A DNA stretch of 64,000 nt from Pseudomonas sp. RIT288 (GTDB taxonomy: Bacteria; Pseudomonadota; Gammaproteobacteria; Pseudomonadales; Pseudomonadaceae), in contig NZ_JFYN01000006.1 in assembly GCF_000631985.1 (NCBI RefSeq), positions 124,001-188,000 on the forward strand, in the 5' to 3' direction. How positions within the stretch are numbered: position 1 is the stretch's first letter; every line of letters starts with the position of its first letter. Below, in pieces: positions 8,936 to 18,369 of the stretch. A program made the position numbers and the translations under genes. A model generated the notes under the pieces. It had not been told where the DNA came from and did not search any database. It saw only the letters and a program-made list of their open reading frames with translations.

Positions 8936-9010
8936 GAGCTGCCGGAGGCTGCGATCTTTTGATCCTCAAAAACAAGATCAAAAGATCGCAGCCTTCGGCA
9001 GCTCCTACAG
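8930..9010. repeat. REPIN, family A, overlapping the anti-sigma stop
   Basis: Inverted REP arms with a GATCCTCAAAAACAAGATC-type loop. The left arm supplies the TAG stop of the anti-sigma gene. The right arm is followed by a run of nine T at 9011-9019, so the element probably also serves as an intrinsic terminator. Confidence 0.9.
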
Positions 9011-9104
9011 TTTTTTTTTGCTTCCTGCAGAATAGCCCGGCGCGGACGAAACGAACGGATGATGGGGATCGTCCCGCCCGCGTCAGGCTAGAGGGTGAAG
9101 CGTT

Positions 9105-10427
9105 TTAGAACTTGGCTTCCGCATCCAGCTGCAGGGTGTTGGTATCTGCGTCACGCTGGGTACGGCTGGAGAAGTCGGCCTTGGTCAGGAAGTACGTGGC
9201 GCCGATGGCGAAGTTCTTGTCGATGTCGTAACCGACCTTGAACTTGTGCCCGCGGGAACCGGTGGTGCCGTTGGCGAAGTCGGAGTCGGTGAAGGCGCCG
9301 ACCACGGCGTTGCGCTGCACGTCACGATAGTTGTAATCGAGGTTCAGGCCGAAGACTTTCGACTTGGCACCCAACAGCCACGCGGTGTCCTGATCGGTCA
9401 CGGCATCGTTGTTCTTCACGTACTGGCCGTAGAACGACAGTGGCATCGGCAGACCGCCGATGTCGACCTGGCTGAACCCTTCATACAGACGGAATTCGTT
9501 GTTGGCCGAGTTGCCATTGACCGACAGCGCGCACGGTGTGGACGTCCCGGTGCAGCGGCTGTCTTCGTCGTTCTGGTAGGCGTAGACGCTACCGCCCAGG
9601 GTCAGTTTCAGGTTGTCGGTGATCGCGAAACGGCTGCCCAATTGACCGGCAGTCAGGCGCAGGTCGTGACGGAATTGCACGCCTTCGCCGTCGACGTTGT
9701 CCTTGAGGGTGTAGTTACCCAGGCTGCCGAACAGTTCGGCGCTGCTGCCCAGTGGATATTTGTAGGTGACGGCCAGACCTTCCGGATTGATGTCGCTGTC
9801 CCAGATCACGTCGCCCATGCTGACCCACGGTTGCAGCATCTTGCCGCCGATCACGTGCAGGTTCTTGATTGCATCGGGGTGGTAGTCGATGTAGCCCAGG
9901 TCGAGCCAGATCTGCTTCTTGTCGAAGTAGTTGTCCATGTCCTGGTTGGTCGAACGGGCATCGTCGCCGCCGCCGGTGGCGATACGAATACCGGTGTCGA
10001 CTTGCGGGTTGATCTCGGTGTAAGCACCCAGACGTGCGCGGATACGCTGGCGATCCTTGTCACGGCCACCGTTATTGGATTCGCCGTCGATCTTGACGGT
10101 CTCCTGACGAATACGCACGTCACCCTTGAACTGGGTCTTGGCGGCCCAGGCGAGTTTCTGGTCGAAGGAGCTCAGCTCGTTGGTTTTCTTCGCGGTCGCC
10201 GCGATTTGCTCGTTGGTCTCTTGCTGCGCCTGCTGCGCGATTTGCTGAGCCTTTTGATCCTTGGCCAGTTCAGTCTGCAGTTCGACGTACTGCGCCTGGG
10301 AAATGGAACCGTTGGCCTTGAGCATGTCGAGCAGTTTGGCGTCGACTGCAGCGCTGGCCGGAACGCTCATGGCCAGCAACAGGCCACCGCACAGGGCCGC
10401 CGCAGTTTTCGTGGAAGCAAGACGCAT
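9105..10427 (-). CDS. Putative outer-membrane porin (Porin_5-type)
   Basis: A 440-residue precursor with a signal peptide (basic start, hydrophobic core, cleavage after VPASA at about residue 26). Residues about 30-75 are helical and Gln/Ala/Lys-rich with coiled-coil character, as in trimerising porin N-termini. The remainder alternates polar and apolar residues with frequent Tyr/Gly and ends in Phe (LDAEAKF), the usual C-terminal signal for BAM-mediated insertion of beta-barrels. The ATG at 10427 sits directly before the signal peptide; the frame is open to 10475 without support. It stands alone with about 280 bases of leader. Substrate unknown. Confidence 0.8.
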   Translation of the reverse strand: MRLASTKTAAALCGGLLLAMSVPASAAVDAKLLDMLKANGSISQAQYVELQTELAKDQKAQQIAQQAQQETNEQIAATAKKTNELSSFDQKLAWAAKTQFKGDVRIRQETVKIDGESNNGGRDKDRQRIRARLGAYTEINPQVDTGIRIATGGGDDARSTNQDMDNYFDKKQIWLDLGYIDYHPDAIKNLHVIGGKMLQPWVSMGDVIWDSDINPEGLAVTYKYPLGSSAELFGSLGNYTLKDNVDGEGVQFRHDLRLTAGQLGSRFAITDNLKLTLGGSVYAYQNDEDSRCTGTSTPCALSVNGNSANNEFRLYEGFSQVDIGGLPMPLSFYGQYVKNNDAVTDQDTAWLLGAKSKVFGLNLDYNYRDVQRNAVVGAFTDSDFANGTTGSRGHKFKVGYDIDKNFAIGATYFLTKADFSSRTQRDADTNTLQLDAEAKF

Positions 10428-10706
10428 AGCAATCTCCGAAGATGAGAGGGGATGGCTGAACCATCCTGGGCACACCGACGCGCACGTCGGAAAACAGTGT
10501 CCGGGTAGAACCCGGCGCTCTAAAAACAGGAGCGAGTATCGCGATGGTTTATGACAGGGCAGTGGCTAAGTGATGTCATGTCGATGACGATATAAAGTTG
10601 TCCTGAACTATTGATCTAGAGCGCTGTCGTCCGAATGCTCGTGTGCAAAGGGCAGCGATAAGCGATACTCGCGGGGCTTTGAAGCCCGGAAGTGGAGAGT
10701 CAGTGG

Positions 10707-11831
10707 ATGCCGTTGCAACGCCTGCAAAGCCTGTCAGAAATCGCCCCTGCGACCTGGGATGCACTGGTGCCCGAGAACCAGCCGTTTCTGCGGCACGCCT
10801 TTCTCTCGGCCCTAGAAGACAGCGGCAGCGTTGGCCCGCATTCCGGGTGGCAAGCCGAGCATCTGCTGCACGTCGAAGATGATCGGCTGATCGCGGCGTT
10901 GCCCAGTTATCGCAAGTGGCATTCCTACGGTGAGTACGTGTTCGATCACGGCTGGGCCGATGCCTGCGCCCGGGCCGGCATCGATTACTACCCCAAACTG
11001 CTGACGGCGGTGCCGTTCAGCCCGGTCAGCGGCCCACGACTGTTGGCAGCGAATGTCGAGGACGGTTTCGAACTGCTCAAGAGCTTGCCGGGTTATCTGG
11101 AAATCGAAGAGCTTTCCAGCGCGCACATCAATTTCACCGACCCGTTCACCGATGCCGCGATGGCCGAGCAACCAGGCTGGCTGCAGCGTATCGGCTGTCA
11201 GTATCACTGGCAGAATCGCGGTTACCGAGACTTCCAGGATTTTCTCGACGTGCTCAGTTCGCGCAAGCGCAAGCAGATGCGTAAAGAACGCGAGCAGGTG
11301 GCAGGGCAGGGCTTCGAGTTCGAATGGCTGCAGGGGCGCGAGCTGGACGAGGCGCAATGGGATTTTGTCTACGCCTGCTATGCCAATACTTACGCCGTGC
11401 GCCGGCAGGCGCCGTACCTGACGCGCGAGTTTTTCAGTCTGCTGGCTGCGCGGATGCCGGAGGCGATTCGGGTGGTCTTCGCCAGGCAGGGTTCACGTCC
11501 GGTGGCGATGGCGTTCAGTCTGGTCGGGGGCGACAGTTTCTACGGACGCTATTGGGGCTGTCTGGCCGAGTTTGACCGGCTGCATTTCGAGACGTGTTTC
11601 TATCAGGGCATGGACTATGCGATTGCCCAGGGGTATCAGCGTTTTGATGCGGGTGCTCAGGGTGAACATAAACTGATTCGCGGTTTTGAGCCGGTGATCA
11701 CCCACTCGTGGCACTACCTGCGCCATCCCGGTCTGAAAGCCGCAGTCAAAGACTTCCTGCAACAGGAACGCGCCGGCGTCCTTGCGTACGCCGAGGAAGC
11801 CAGAACAGCCTTGCCCTACCGCCAAACCTAG
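10707..11831 (+). CDS. GNAT/FemAB-like acyltransferase family protein (DUF482, COG3146)
   Basis: A 374-residue cytoplasmic protein of the FemAB-like GNAT family often labelled peptidogalycan biosynthesis protein. Recognisable family stretches are FDHGWADACARAGIDYYPKL near residue 80, SSRKRKQMRKER near 190, FYGRYWGC near 275 and HFETCFYQG near 290. FemAB relatives transfer aminoacyl groups, but the substrate of this bacterial branch is not established. A GTG at 10692 is also in frame; the ATG at 10707 is preferred because GGAGAG stands about 9 bases upstream. A REPIN follows immediately after the stop. Confidence 0.78.
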   Translation: MPLQRLQSLSEIAPATWDALVPENQPFLRHAFLSALEDSGSVGPHSGWQAEHLLHVEDDRLIAALPSYRKWHSYGEYVFDHGWADACARAGIDYYPKLLTAVPFSPVSGPRLLAANVEDGFELLKSLPGYLEIEELSSAHINFTDPFTDAAMAEQPGWLQRIGCQYHWQNRGYRDFQDFLDVLSSRKRKQMRKEREQVAGQGFEFEWLQGRELDEAQWDFVYACYANTYAVRRQAPYLTREFFSLLAARMPEAIRVVFARQGSRPVAMAFSLVGGDSFYGRYWGCLAEFDRLHFETCFYQGMDYAIAQGYQRFDAGAQGEHKLIRGFEPVITHSWHYLRHPGLKAAVKDFLQQERAGVLAYAEEARTALPYRQT

Positions 11832-11834
11832 ATC

Positions 11835-11957
11835 CCTGTAGGAGCTGCCGCAGGCTCGGGCCGCGATCGGACGATCTGTTGATCTTGATCTTGATCTTGA
11901 AAAATAAAATCAAAAGATCGTCCGATCGCGGCCCGAGCCTGCGGCAGCTCCTACAGG
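11835..11957. repeat. Extended REPIN, family A
   Basis: An unusually long element: beyond the normal arms the inverted repeat continues through CTCGGGCCGCGATCGGACGA and its complement, giving arms of over 40 bases around a GATCTTGATCTTG repeat loop. It lies between convergent genes and could terminate both. Confidence 0.9.
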
Positions 11958-11970
11958 GACGGCGGTGGTT

Positions 11971-12666
11971 TCAGGATTGCTCTTTGCCCAGCCAGCGATA
12001 AATCGTCCCACCGACTACCGCGCCCAGCAGCGGCGCGACCCAGAACATCCACAACTGCGCAATCGCCCAACCGCCGACCATCAGCGCCGGCCCGGTGCTG
12101 CGCGCCGGGTTGACCGAGGTATTGGTGACCGGAATCGAGATCAGGTGAATCAGCGTCAGGCCAAGGCCGATGGCAATCGGTGCGAGGCCCGCCGGGGCGC
12201 GTTTGTCGGTGGCGCCGAGGATGATGATCACGAACATCCCGGTCATCACCAGTTCGGTGACAAAGCCTGCGGCCATCGAGTATTTGCCGGGCGAATGCTC
12301 GCCATACCCGTTGGAGGCCAGACCGGCGGCGATATCGAAGCCTTCCTTGCCGCTGGCGATGTGCGCAATCAGCGCCGCGGCGAGAATCGCGCCGAGCACC
12401 TGGGCGATGATGTAGGCGGGTAGCTCCCTGGCCGGAAACCGCCCGCCGACCACCAACCCGACCGACACTGCCGGATTGAGGTGACAGCCGCTGATGTGGC
12501 CAATGGCGAACGCCATGGTCAGCACCGTCAGACCAAACGCCAGGGCCACCCCCAGCACCCCGATACCCAAGGGCGAGGACGCGGCGATTACCGCGCTGCC
12601 ACAACCACCCAGAACCAGCCAGAACGTACCCAACAACTCAGTAACTGAACGTTTGAACAGAGACAT
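11971..12666 (-). CDS. aqpZ: Aquaporin Z
   Basis: A 231-residue inner-membrane water channel of the MIP family with six membrane helices and two half-helices. Both NPA boxes are present: N64-P65-A66 (CHLNPAVS) and N186-P187-A188 followed by R189 (VNPARS). F44, H174 and R189 correspond to the narrow aromatic/arginine filter of water-selective AqpZ rather than glycerol facilitators. The start was set at [15 protein letters not shown] (12666), the family N-terminus; the frame is open further upstream only through REP sequence. Monocistronic. Confidence 0.95.
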   Translation of the reverse strand: MSLFKRSVTELLGTFWLVLGGCGSAVIAASSPLGIGVLGVALAFGLTVLTMAFAIGHISGCHLNPAVSVGLVVGGRFPARELPAYIIAQVLGAILAAALIAHIASGKEGFDIAAGLASNGYGEHSPGKYSMAAGFVTELVMTGMFVIIILGATDKRAPAGLAPIAIGLGLTLIHLISIPVTNTSVNPARSTGPALMVGGWAIAQLWMFWVAPLLGAVVGGTIYRWLGKEQS

Positions 12667-12796
12667 GAGAGAGTCCTTGATAGGCGTGCTATCGAGACTG
12701 TATCGAGTTGTGCTTCCTTGCGATTTACGACAGGTTCCCTGCTGGAACCTTGGCTGAGTACAGCAGGGATTTTGTGGTTTTCCAGCGACCCAAAAG

Positions 12797-12877
12797 CAAA
12801 GATCGCAGCCATCGGCAGCTCCTGCAGGTGGGCACAAATACCCTGTAGGAGTTGCCGAAGGCTGCGATCTTTTGATC
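12797..12877. repeat. REPIN, family A (slightly degenerate)
   Basis: Arms GATCGCAGCCATCGGCAGCT and GTAGGAGTTGCCGAAGGCTG, each with one or two changes from the family consensus. It lies between the ABC exporter and aqpZ. Confidence 0.85.
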
Positions 12878-12885
12878 TTGCGTGA

Positions 12886-14718
12886 TCAATCGATCCCGAC
12901 AAACCCCCCGGTCTGGTGCGCCCACAACCGCGCATACAATCCGCGATGTGCCAGCAGTTCGGCGTGGGTACCGCTCTCGGCGATCTTGCCGTTTTCCAGG
13001 ACCACCAGCCGATCCATGCGGGCGATGGTCGAGAGGCGGTGAGCAATGGCGATCACGGTTTTGCCTTGCATCAGTGTTTCCAGGCTTTCCTGAATCGCCG
13101 CTTCGACTTCCGAATCGAGTGCCGAGGTCGCTTCGTCCATGATCAGGATCGGCGCGTCCTTGAGCAACACCCGGGCAATCGCGATGCGCTGACGCTGGCC
13201 GCCGGACAGTTTCACCCCGCGTTCGCCGACGTGCGCGTCAAAACCCGTGCGGCCCTCCGCGTCCGACAGCAACGGAATGAACTCATCGGCGCGGGCCTTG
13301 TGCACCGCATCCCAGAGTTCGGCGTCGGTGGCGTCAGGCTTGCCGTACAGCAAGTTGTCGCGGATCGAGCGGTGCAGCAGGGAAGTGTCCTGCGTGATCA
13401 TGCCGATGCGTGCGCGCAGACTTTCCTGGCCGACTTCGGCGATGTTCTGCCCATCGATCAGGATCCGTCCACCCTCGACGTCGTACAGGCGCAGCAGCAG
13501 GTTGACCAAGGTCGATTTGCCGGCGCCGGACGGCCCGATCAGACCGATTTTCTCGCCGGGTTTAATGTTCAGGTTGAGGTCGCCGATGATGCCTTTCTTC
13601 TTGCCGTAGTGAAAATCCACGTGCTCGAAACGCACTTCGCCACGGGCCACGGCCAGCGGTTTGGCCTGTTTTTGGTCGGTGACGCTGACCGGTTGCGAGA
13701 TGGTCTGCAGACCGTCCTGCACCATGCCGATGTTCTCGAAAATGCCGGTGACCACCCACATGATCCAGCCGGACATGTTGACGATGCGGATCACCAGACC
13801 GGTGGCCAGGGCGATCGCGCCGACGGTGATCAGCGACTGCGTCCAAAGCCACAGTGCCAGCGCAGTGGTGCCGACGATCAGCAGGCCGTTCATGGTGGTG
13901 ATTGCCACGTCCATGCTGGTCACCACGCGGCCGGCCATTTGCGCCTTGACCGTCTGCTCTTCGATGGCTTCCTTGGCGTAGTGCTGTTCGAAGTTGGTGT
14001 GGGCGAACAGCTTGAGGGTGGCGATGTTGGTGTAGCCGTCGACGATTCGCCCCATCAGTTTCGAGCGCGCGTCGGAGGCCTCCACCGAGCGATCTTTCAC
14101 CCGTGGCACAAAGTAATACAGCGCGCCGATGTAGGCGGCGATCCACGTCAGCAGCGGGATCATCAAGCGCCAGTCGGCTTCGGCGAACAGCACCAGCGAA
14201 CTGATCGCGTAGATCACCACATGCCACAGCGCATCCACCGCTTGCACCGCCGAGTCACGCAGCGAGTTGCCGGTCTGCATGATGCGTTGGGCGATGCGCC
14301 CGGCGAAGTCGTTCTGGAAGAAGTTCAGGCTCTGCTTGAGCACGTAGCTATGGTTCTGCCAGCGGATCATGCTGGTCATGCCGGGGCTCAGGGTCTGGTG
14401 CACCAGCAGGTCGTGCAGACCGAAAAAGATCGGCCGCAGCACCAGGGCGACCACCACCATCCAGGTCAGTTCGAGGGCGTGGTCGCTGAAGAAATTCGGG
14501 TTGGGCGTGCCCTGGGCCAGGTCGATGATGCGGCTCAGGTAACTGAACAATGCCACTTCGATCAGCGCGGCAAACAGGCCGACGACGAGCAGGGCGGCAA
14601 AACTCGGCCAGACCTGCTTCAGGTAATAGGTATAGAAGGGCCAGACACGATCCGGCGGGGAGGCCGTGGGGGCATCGCGGAATATGTCGATCAGTTGTTC
14701 GAAACGGCGATAGAGCAT
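12886..14718 (-). CDS. ABC transporter, fused permease and ATPase (MsbA/MdlB-like exporter)
   Basis: A 610-residue half-exporter. An N-terminal permease domain (about residues 35-335, six helices, Pfam ABC_membrane type) is followed by the ATPase. Walker A GPSGAGKST is at 395-403, the Q-loop at Q443, signature LSGGQ at 504-508, Walker B ILIMDE at 524-529, and the H-loop AHR near 560. It probably works as a homodimer exporting a lipid, drug or peptide; substrate unknown. From memory the same gene follows ppiA in P. aeruginosa (PA3228). The start at 14718 is followed by a normal amphipathic leader. The gap to ppiA is 88 bases in the other direction of the cluster. Confidence 0.9.
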   Translation of the reverse strand: MLYRRFEQLIDIFRDAPTASPPDRVWPFYTYYLKQVWPSFAALLVVGLFAALIEVALFSYLSRIIDLAQGTPNPNFFSDHALELTWMVVVALVLRPIFFGLHDLLVHQTLSPGMTSMIRWQNHSYVLKQSLNFFQNDFAGRIAQRIMQTGNSLRDSAVQAVDALWHVVIYAISSLVLFAEADWRLMIPLLTWIAAYIGALYYFVPRVKDRSVEASDARSKLMGRIVDGYTNIATLKLFAHTNFEQHYAKEAIEEQTVKAQMAGRVVTSMDVAITTMNGLLIVGTTALALWLWTQSLITVGAIALATGLVIRIVNMSGWIMWVVTGIFENIGMVQDGLQTISQPVSVTDQKQAKPLAVARGEVRFEHVDFHYGKKKGIIGDLNLNIKPGEKIGLIGPSGAGKSTLVNLLLRLYDVEGGRILIDGQNIAEVGQESLRARIGMITQDTSLLHRSIRDNLLYGKPDATDAELWDAVHKARADEFIPLLSDAEGRTGFDAHVGERGVKLSGGQRQRIAIARVLLKDAPILIMDEATSALDSEVEAAIQESLETLMQGKTVIAIAHRLSTIARMDRLVVLENGKIAESGTHAELLAHRGLYARLWAHQTGGFVGID

Positions 14719-14806
14719 CAGATAACCGCCCGGATGCCGGGCTCTCCTTTTATCGGTGTGAGCGGCGTGGCGTCACGCCAGCGCCGCTCGAAATGCCCTG
14801 TACAGC

Positions 14807-15364
14807 TTAGTCGATGACTTTGGCCGACTTGATGATCACAGGGTCGGAAGGCACGTTTTGCATGCCCTGTTTGGTGGTGGTTGGCGAGTTGACGATGATG
14901 TCTACAACGTCCATGCCTTTGACTACTTTGCCGAAGACGGCGTAGCCATCACCTTGATCGAGGAAGTCGTTGTCCTTGACGTTGATGAAGAACTGGCTGG
15001 TGGCCGAATCAGGTACGGAGGTGCGCGCCATGGACAAGGTGCCACGCACGTTGGCCAGGCCGTTTTTGTGTTCGTTCTTGATCGGCGCCCTGGTTTCTTT
15101 CTGCTGCATCTGTGGCGTGAAGCCGCCGCCCTGAGCCATGAAGCCCGGGATCACACGGTGGAAAATGGTGTTGGTGTAAAAACCGCTGTTGACGTAATCC
15201 AGAAAGTTTTTGGTACTGATTGGCGCCTTGACCGGATCCAGTTCGATTTCGATCTGGCCGTTGGTGGTGTCCAGCAGCACGTGCGGCGCTTTGGCCGGGG
15301 TGGCAGCCATCAGGTTGGCAGCAAACAGCACGGTGCCGGCGGCGAGGGCGAGTTTTTTCAGCAT
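14807..15364 (-). CDS. ppiA: Periplasmic peptidyl-prolyl cis-trans isomerase A (cyclophilin)
   Basis: A 185-residue cyclophilin with a signal peptide (cleavage after about residue 20, NLMA), so it acts in the periplasm on prolyl bonds of folding proteins. The cyclophilin core is clear: [14 protein letters not shown] near residue 68 contains the catalytic Arg, and [10 protein letters not shown] near 122 and [15 protein letters not shown] near 142 form the proline-binding wall. It starts 3 bases after the stop of the upstream hydrolase gene and should be co-transcribed with it and the LysR gene. Confidence 0.93.
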   Translation of the reverse strand: MLKKLALAAGTVLFAANLMAATPAKAPHVLLDTTNGQIEIELDPVKAPISTKNFLDYVNSGFYTNTIFHRVIPGFMAQGGGFTPQMQQKETRAPIKNEHKNGLANVRGTLSMARTSVPDSATSQFFINVKDNDFLDQGDGYAVFGKVVKGMDVVDIIVNSPTTTKQGMQNVPSDPVIIKSAKVID

Positions 15365-15367
15365 GGG

Positions 15368-16171
15368 TCAGTGATCCTGAGATTGAGTATCGGCTGTGGC
15401 AAGGAACTCCAGCAGCGTTTGGTTGAAGCGTTCGGGTTGATCGAGCGGGGTGGCGTGGCGCGAATCGGTGATCACCACCAGCCGCGCATCGGGCAGCAGT
15501 TTTACATAGGTTTCTTTCAGTGCCACCGGTGTGTAGTCACGGTCGGCAGTGACGATGAGGGTTGGACAGGTCACCCGGGAAAGTCGTTCCTGAACGCCCC
15601 AGCCAACAATCGCATCGAAGCTGGCGAGATAAGCACGTTTGTCGTTTTTTGCCCAGCGCTCGGACATTTTCTGCCGCAAATCGGCCTGCTCGGGCTTGGG
15701 GAAAAGTTTGCCGCCCAAGGCCTTGCCGATGGTTGCCAGGCTCAGCACGCGCATCAGGCTCCAGCGCTTGAACCACTGCCAGTAATCGTCGCGGCTGCGG
15801 ATCTTCACCTCGGGGGCGCTGTTGACGATGGTCAGGCTTTTCAGCATTTGCGGCTGATCGACGCCGAACTGAAAGCCGATCATCCCGCCCATCGACAGCC
15901 CGACGTAGTGCACCGGGCCGAGTTTCAGGTGCTCGATCAGCGCCAGCAGATCGGCGCTGAAACCGGCGATGCTGTAGCGCTCGCGAGGTTTGTCCGAGCG
16001 ACCGTGACCGCGTATGTCGGGGACGATCACCCGGTAGTGCGCCGACAGTGCCGGGATTTGCATTTCCCAGTCCAGGGTGCTCGAACCGAGCCCGTGAACC
16101 AGCAGCAACGGGGTGCCGTGGCCATATTCCTCGTAGTGCAGGTTGCAACCTTCATGTTCGAAATACGCCAT
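15368..16171 (-). CDS. Alpha/beta-fold hydrolase
   Basis: A 267-residue cytoplasmic enzyme of the alpha/beta hydrolase family. The oxyanion stretch HGLGSS is at residues 26-31, the nucleophile elbow GLSMGG places S93, the acid is D210 or D212 (TADRDYTP) and the base H239 (DSRHATPLDQP). The arrangement resembles 3-oxoadipate enol-lactonase and carboxylesterase relatives; no protocatechuate genes are nearby, so the substrate is unknown. It lies between a LysR gene (14 bases upstream) and ppiA (3 bases downstream), forming a tight three-gene operon. Confidence 0.88.
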   Translation of the reverse strand: MAYFEHEGCNLHYEEYGHGTPLLLVHGLGSSTLDWEMQIPALSAHYRVIVPDIRGHGRSDKPRERYSIAGFSADLLALIEHLKLGPVHYVGLSMGGMIGFQFGVDQPQMLKSLTIVNSAPEVKIRSRDDYWQWFKRWSLMRVLSLATIGKALGGKLFPKPEQADLRQKMSERWAKNDKRAYLASFDAIVGWGVQERLSRVTCPTLIVTADRDYTPVALKETYVKLLPDARLVVITDSRHATPLDQPERFNQTLLEFLATADTQSQDH

Positions 16172-16185
16172 CGGTGAACTCCGTG

Positions 16186-17109
16186 TCAGGCTTGCTCAGG
16201 GGCGGCGAACGGTGCGTCCAGCGGCAAAGTGTCGAAGGTGCGCAGCAGTTCGATGAGTATTTGTGTCGCCGGGCCCAGCGGTTTGTCCTTGTTCGAATAC
16301 AGATAGAAGCTCGGGTTACGGCTGCCCCCCTGATCCAACGGTAGCAGCTTGAGCGTGCCTTCCTTCAATTCGCGTTCGATCATGTGCCGCGGCAGCCAGG
16401 CAAAGCCCAGGCCGCTGCTGACGAACGTGGCAGCCGTAGCGAGGCTGCCGACGGTCCAGCGCTGTTCGGCGCCGAGCCAACCGACGTCGCGTGGTTGCTG
16501 GCGACCGGAGTCGCGAATCACCACCTGCATCTGGGTTTCCAGATCCTGGAAGCTCAGTTCGCGATTGAGCCGATGCAGCGCGTGATCCGGGTGGGCGACC
16601 GCGACAAATTCGACGTCGCTCAATTCCGCGCCGAGGTAGCCGGGGATGCTCAGGCCGGTGATTGCCAGATCGGCCACGCCTTCGAGCAAGACCTCTTCGA
16701 CCCCCGACAACACCTCCTCGCGCAGACGCACGCGGCAGCCGCGACTCTGCGGCATGAATGCGGTCAGCGCCCGGACGATGCGTGCGCTTGGGTAAGCCGC
16801 ATCGACCACCAGCCGCACCTCGGCCTCCCAACCTTGCTCCATGTGGTGAGCGAGGTCTTCCAGTTGGCTGGCCTGTTTCACCAGTTGTCGCGAGCGGCGT
16901 AGCAGCACGCCGCCGGCTTCGGTGAGCACCGCTTTACGTCCGTCGATGCGCAGCAACGGCACGCCGAGCTGGTCCTGCATGCGGGCGACGGTGTAACTCA
17001 CCGACGATTGCGAACGGTGCAGAACCTCGGCGGCCTGGGCGAATCCGCCGTGGTCGACCACGGCCTGCAATGTTCGCCATTGATCAAGGGTCACGCGGGG
17101 CGCTTTCAT
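16186..17109 (-). CDS. LysR-family transcriptional regulator
   Basis: A 307-residue regulator. The N-terminal winged helix-turn-helix (about residues 7-65) contains GGFAQAAEVLHRSQSSVSYT, the LysR recognition helix; a periplasmic-binding-like effector domain follows from about 90. The ATG at 17109 was chosen because AGGAG stands 6 bases upstream; an in-frame TTG lies directly before it. It is the first gene of a LysR-hydrolase-ppiA operon and is divergent from a small secreted protein 49 bases away, which is a likely regulated target along with azoR. Confidence 0.92.
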   Translation of the reverse strand: MKAPRVTLDQWRTLQAVVDHGGFAQAAEVLHRSQSSVSYTVARMQDQLGVPLLRIDGRKAVLTEAGGVLLRRSRQLVKQASQLEDLAHHMEQGWEAEVRLVVDAAYPSARIVRALTAFMPQSRGCRVRLREEVLSGVEEVLLEGVADLAITGLSIPGYLGAELSDVEFVAVAHPDHALHRLNRELSFQDLETQMQVVIRDSGRQQPRDVGWLGAEQRWTVGSLATAATFVSSGLGFAWLPRHMIERELKEGTLKLLPLDQGGSRNPSFYLYSNKDKPLGPATQILIELLRTFDTLPLDAPFAAPEQA

Positions 17110-17158
17110 CAATAGCTCCTCTTGTCCTAAGCTGGCCGTCCCTCATGGAGACTGGCGA

Positions 17159-17473
17159 ATGAAAAAATTCTGTTGTGTGGTGCTGGCGCTGCTGCCGCTG
17201 ACGGCGTTTGCTTACCCGATCGATGTGCAGAAGAACCTCAATGGCTTGAAGATCGACTACGAGACCTTCGACACCGACAAAGACATCGGCTCCATCCGGG
17301 TCGCCAACTACGGTGATGTCGACGCGACCTGCAAAGTCGTTTTCAACAATGGCCCGGAAGCACCGCGTACGCGCAACATCGAAGTCCCGGCCCGCAAGCA
17401 TACGAATGCCACGGCCAAGTTCTCCCGCGAAATCATCAAGCTGCGCATCAACCTGAGCTGCAGCCCGAAATAA
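17159..17473 (+). CDS. Small secreted hypothetical protein
   Basis: A 104-residue protein with a clear signal peptide (MKKFCCVVLALLPLTAFA, cleavage near residue 18). The mature part is basic, with two cysteines (ATCKVV and LSCSPK) that could form one disulfide and a predicted beta-rich pattern. Relatives are common in Pseudomonas and sometimes mislabelled as 3-phosphoglycerate kinase; nothing in the sequence supports kinase activity. It is transcribed divergently from the LysR gene. Function unknown. Confidence 0.75.
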   Translation: MKKFCCVVLALLPLTAFAYPIDVQKNLNGLKIDYETFDTDKDIGSIRVANYGDVDATCKVVFNNGPEAPRTRNIEVPARKHTNATAKFSREIIKLRINLSCSPK

Positions 17474-17483
17474 CGGTCGATCC

Positions 17484-17577
17484 CCTGTAGGAGTGAGCCT
17501 GCTCGCGATAGCGGTGTGTCAGTTAACTCTGATGTATCGGACACATCGCTATCGCGAGCAGGCTCACTCCTACAAAG
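17484..17577. repeat. REPIN, family B
   Basis: Inverted arms with GTAGGAGTGAGCCTGCTCGC followed by GATAGC, a sequence family distinct from family A. It lies between the small secreted protein and azoR. Confidence 0.9.
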
Positions 17578-17704
17578 GTGCGTGTCAGCATCTAAACGAA
17601 TTATTCGATACTTTGCAGCAATTATTTGCGCTTTTTCATCGATACAACCCTGTTTAACCTTCACTCCATCGACTTACAACATTCTCGGATGGAGACTACA
17701 CACC

Positions 17705-18304
17705 ATGTCCCGCGTTCTGATCATCGAAAGCAGTGCCCGCCAGCAAGATTCGGTTTCCCGTCAACTGACCCAGACCTTCATCAGCCAGTGGAAATCCGCG
17801 CACCCCAACGATCAGATCACCGTGCGTGATCTCGCCTTGAATCCCGTTCCACACCTGGACGCCAACCTGCTGGGCGGCTGGATGAAGCCTGCCGAGCAGC
17901 GCAGCGCCAACGAACAATCGTCGCTGGAGCGCTCCAACGAATTGACCGACGAGCTGCTCGCCGCCGACGTACTGGTGATGGCTGCGCCGATGTACAACTT
18001 TGCAATCCCGAGCACCCTCAAGGCCTGGCTCGACCACGTGCTGCGTGCCGGCGTGACCTTCAAGTACACCGAAACCGGCCCGCAAGGCCTGCTCAGCGGC
18101 AAACGTGCCTACGTGCTGACCGCTCGCGGCGGGATCTACGCCGGCGGCCCGGCCGACCATCAGGAACCGTACCTGCGTCAGGTCATGGGTTTCATCGGCA
18201 TCCACGACGTGACCTTCATTCACGCCGAAGGCATGAACCTGGGCGGCGACTTCCAGGAGAAGGGCCTTAATCAGGCCAACGCCAAACTGTCCCAGGTCGC
18301 TTGA
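17705..18304 (+). CDS. azoR: FMN-dependent NADH-azoreductase
   Basis: A 199-residue flavodoxin-like quinone/azo reductase (old name AcpD). The FMN-phosphate loop is near residue 8 (ESSARQQDSVSRQLT), the central MAAPMYNFAIPSTLKAWLDH near residue 95 carries the flavin-binding PMYNF motif, and TARGGIYAGGPADHQEPYL near 140 completes the site. It reduces quinones and azo dyes with NAD(P)H through a ping-pong mechanism. The ATG at 17705 matches the family N-terminus MSRVLIIES; the upstream frame runs into REPIN sequence. The neighbours match the azoR3 locus of P. aeruginosa from memory. Confidence 0.93.
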   Translation: MSRVLIIESSARQQDSVSRQLTQTFISQWKSAHPNDQITVRDLALNPVPHLDANLLGGWMKPAEQRSANEQSSLERSNELTDELLAADVLVMAAPMYNFAIPSTLKAWLDHVLRAGVTFKYTETGPQGLLSGKRAYVLTARGGIYAGGPADHQEPYLRQVMGFIGIHDVTFIHAEGMNLGGDFQEKGLNQANAKLSQVA

Positions 18305-18369
18305 TATGTTAATCGCCAGATAATCGCCGATTGTTTAAGTGACCTGGCGCAACCCCTTCAAGGCTCTAC

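Noticed and set aside
12916..14817. 633-codon plus-strand frame opposite the ABC exporter
   Set aside because: Shadow of the exporter, whose Walker and signature motifs are intact on the minus strand.
17159..17473. 3-phosphoglycerate kinase
   Set aside because: This label is sometimes attached to the family, but a 104-residue secreted protein has none of the kinase domains.
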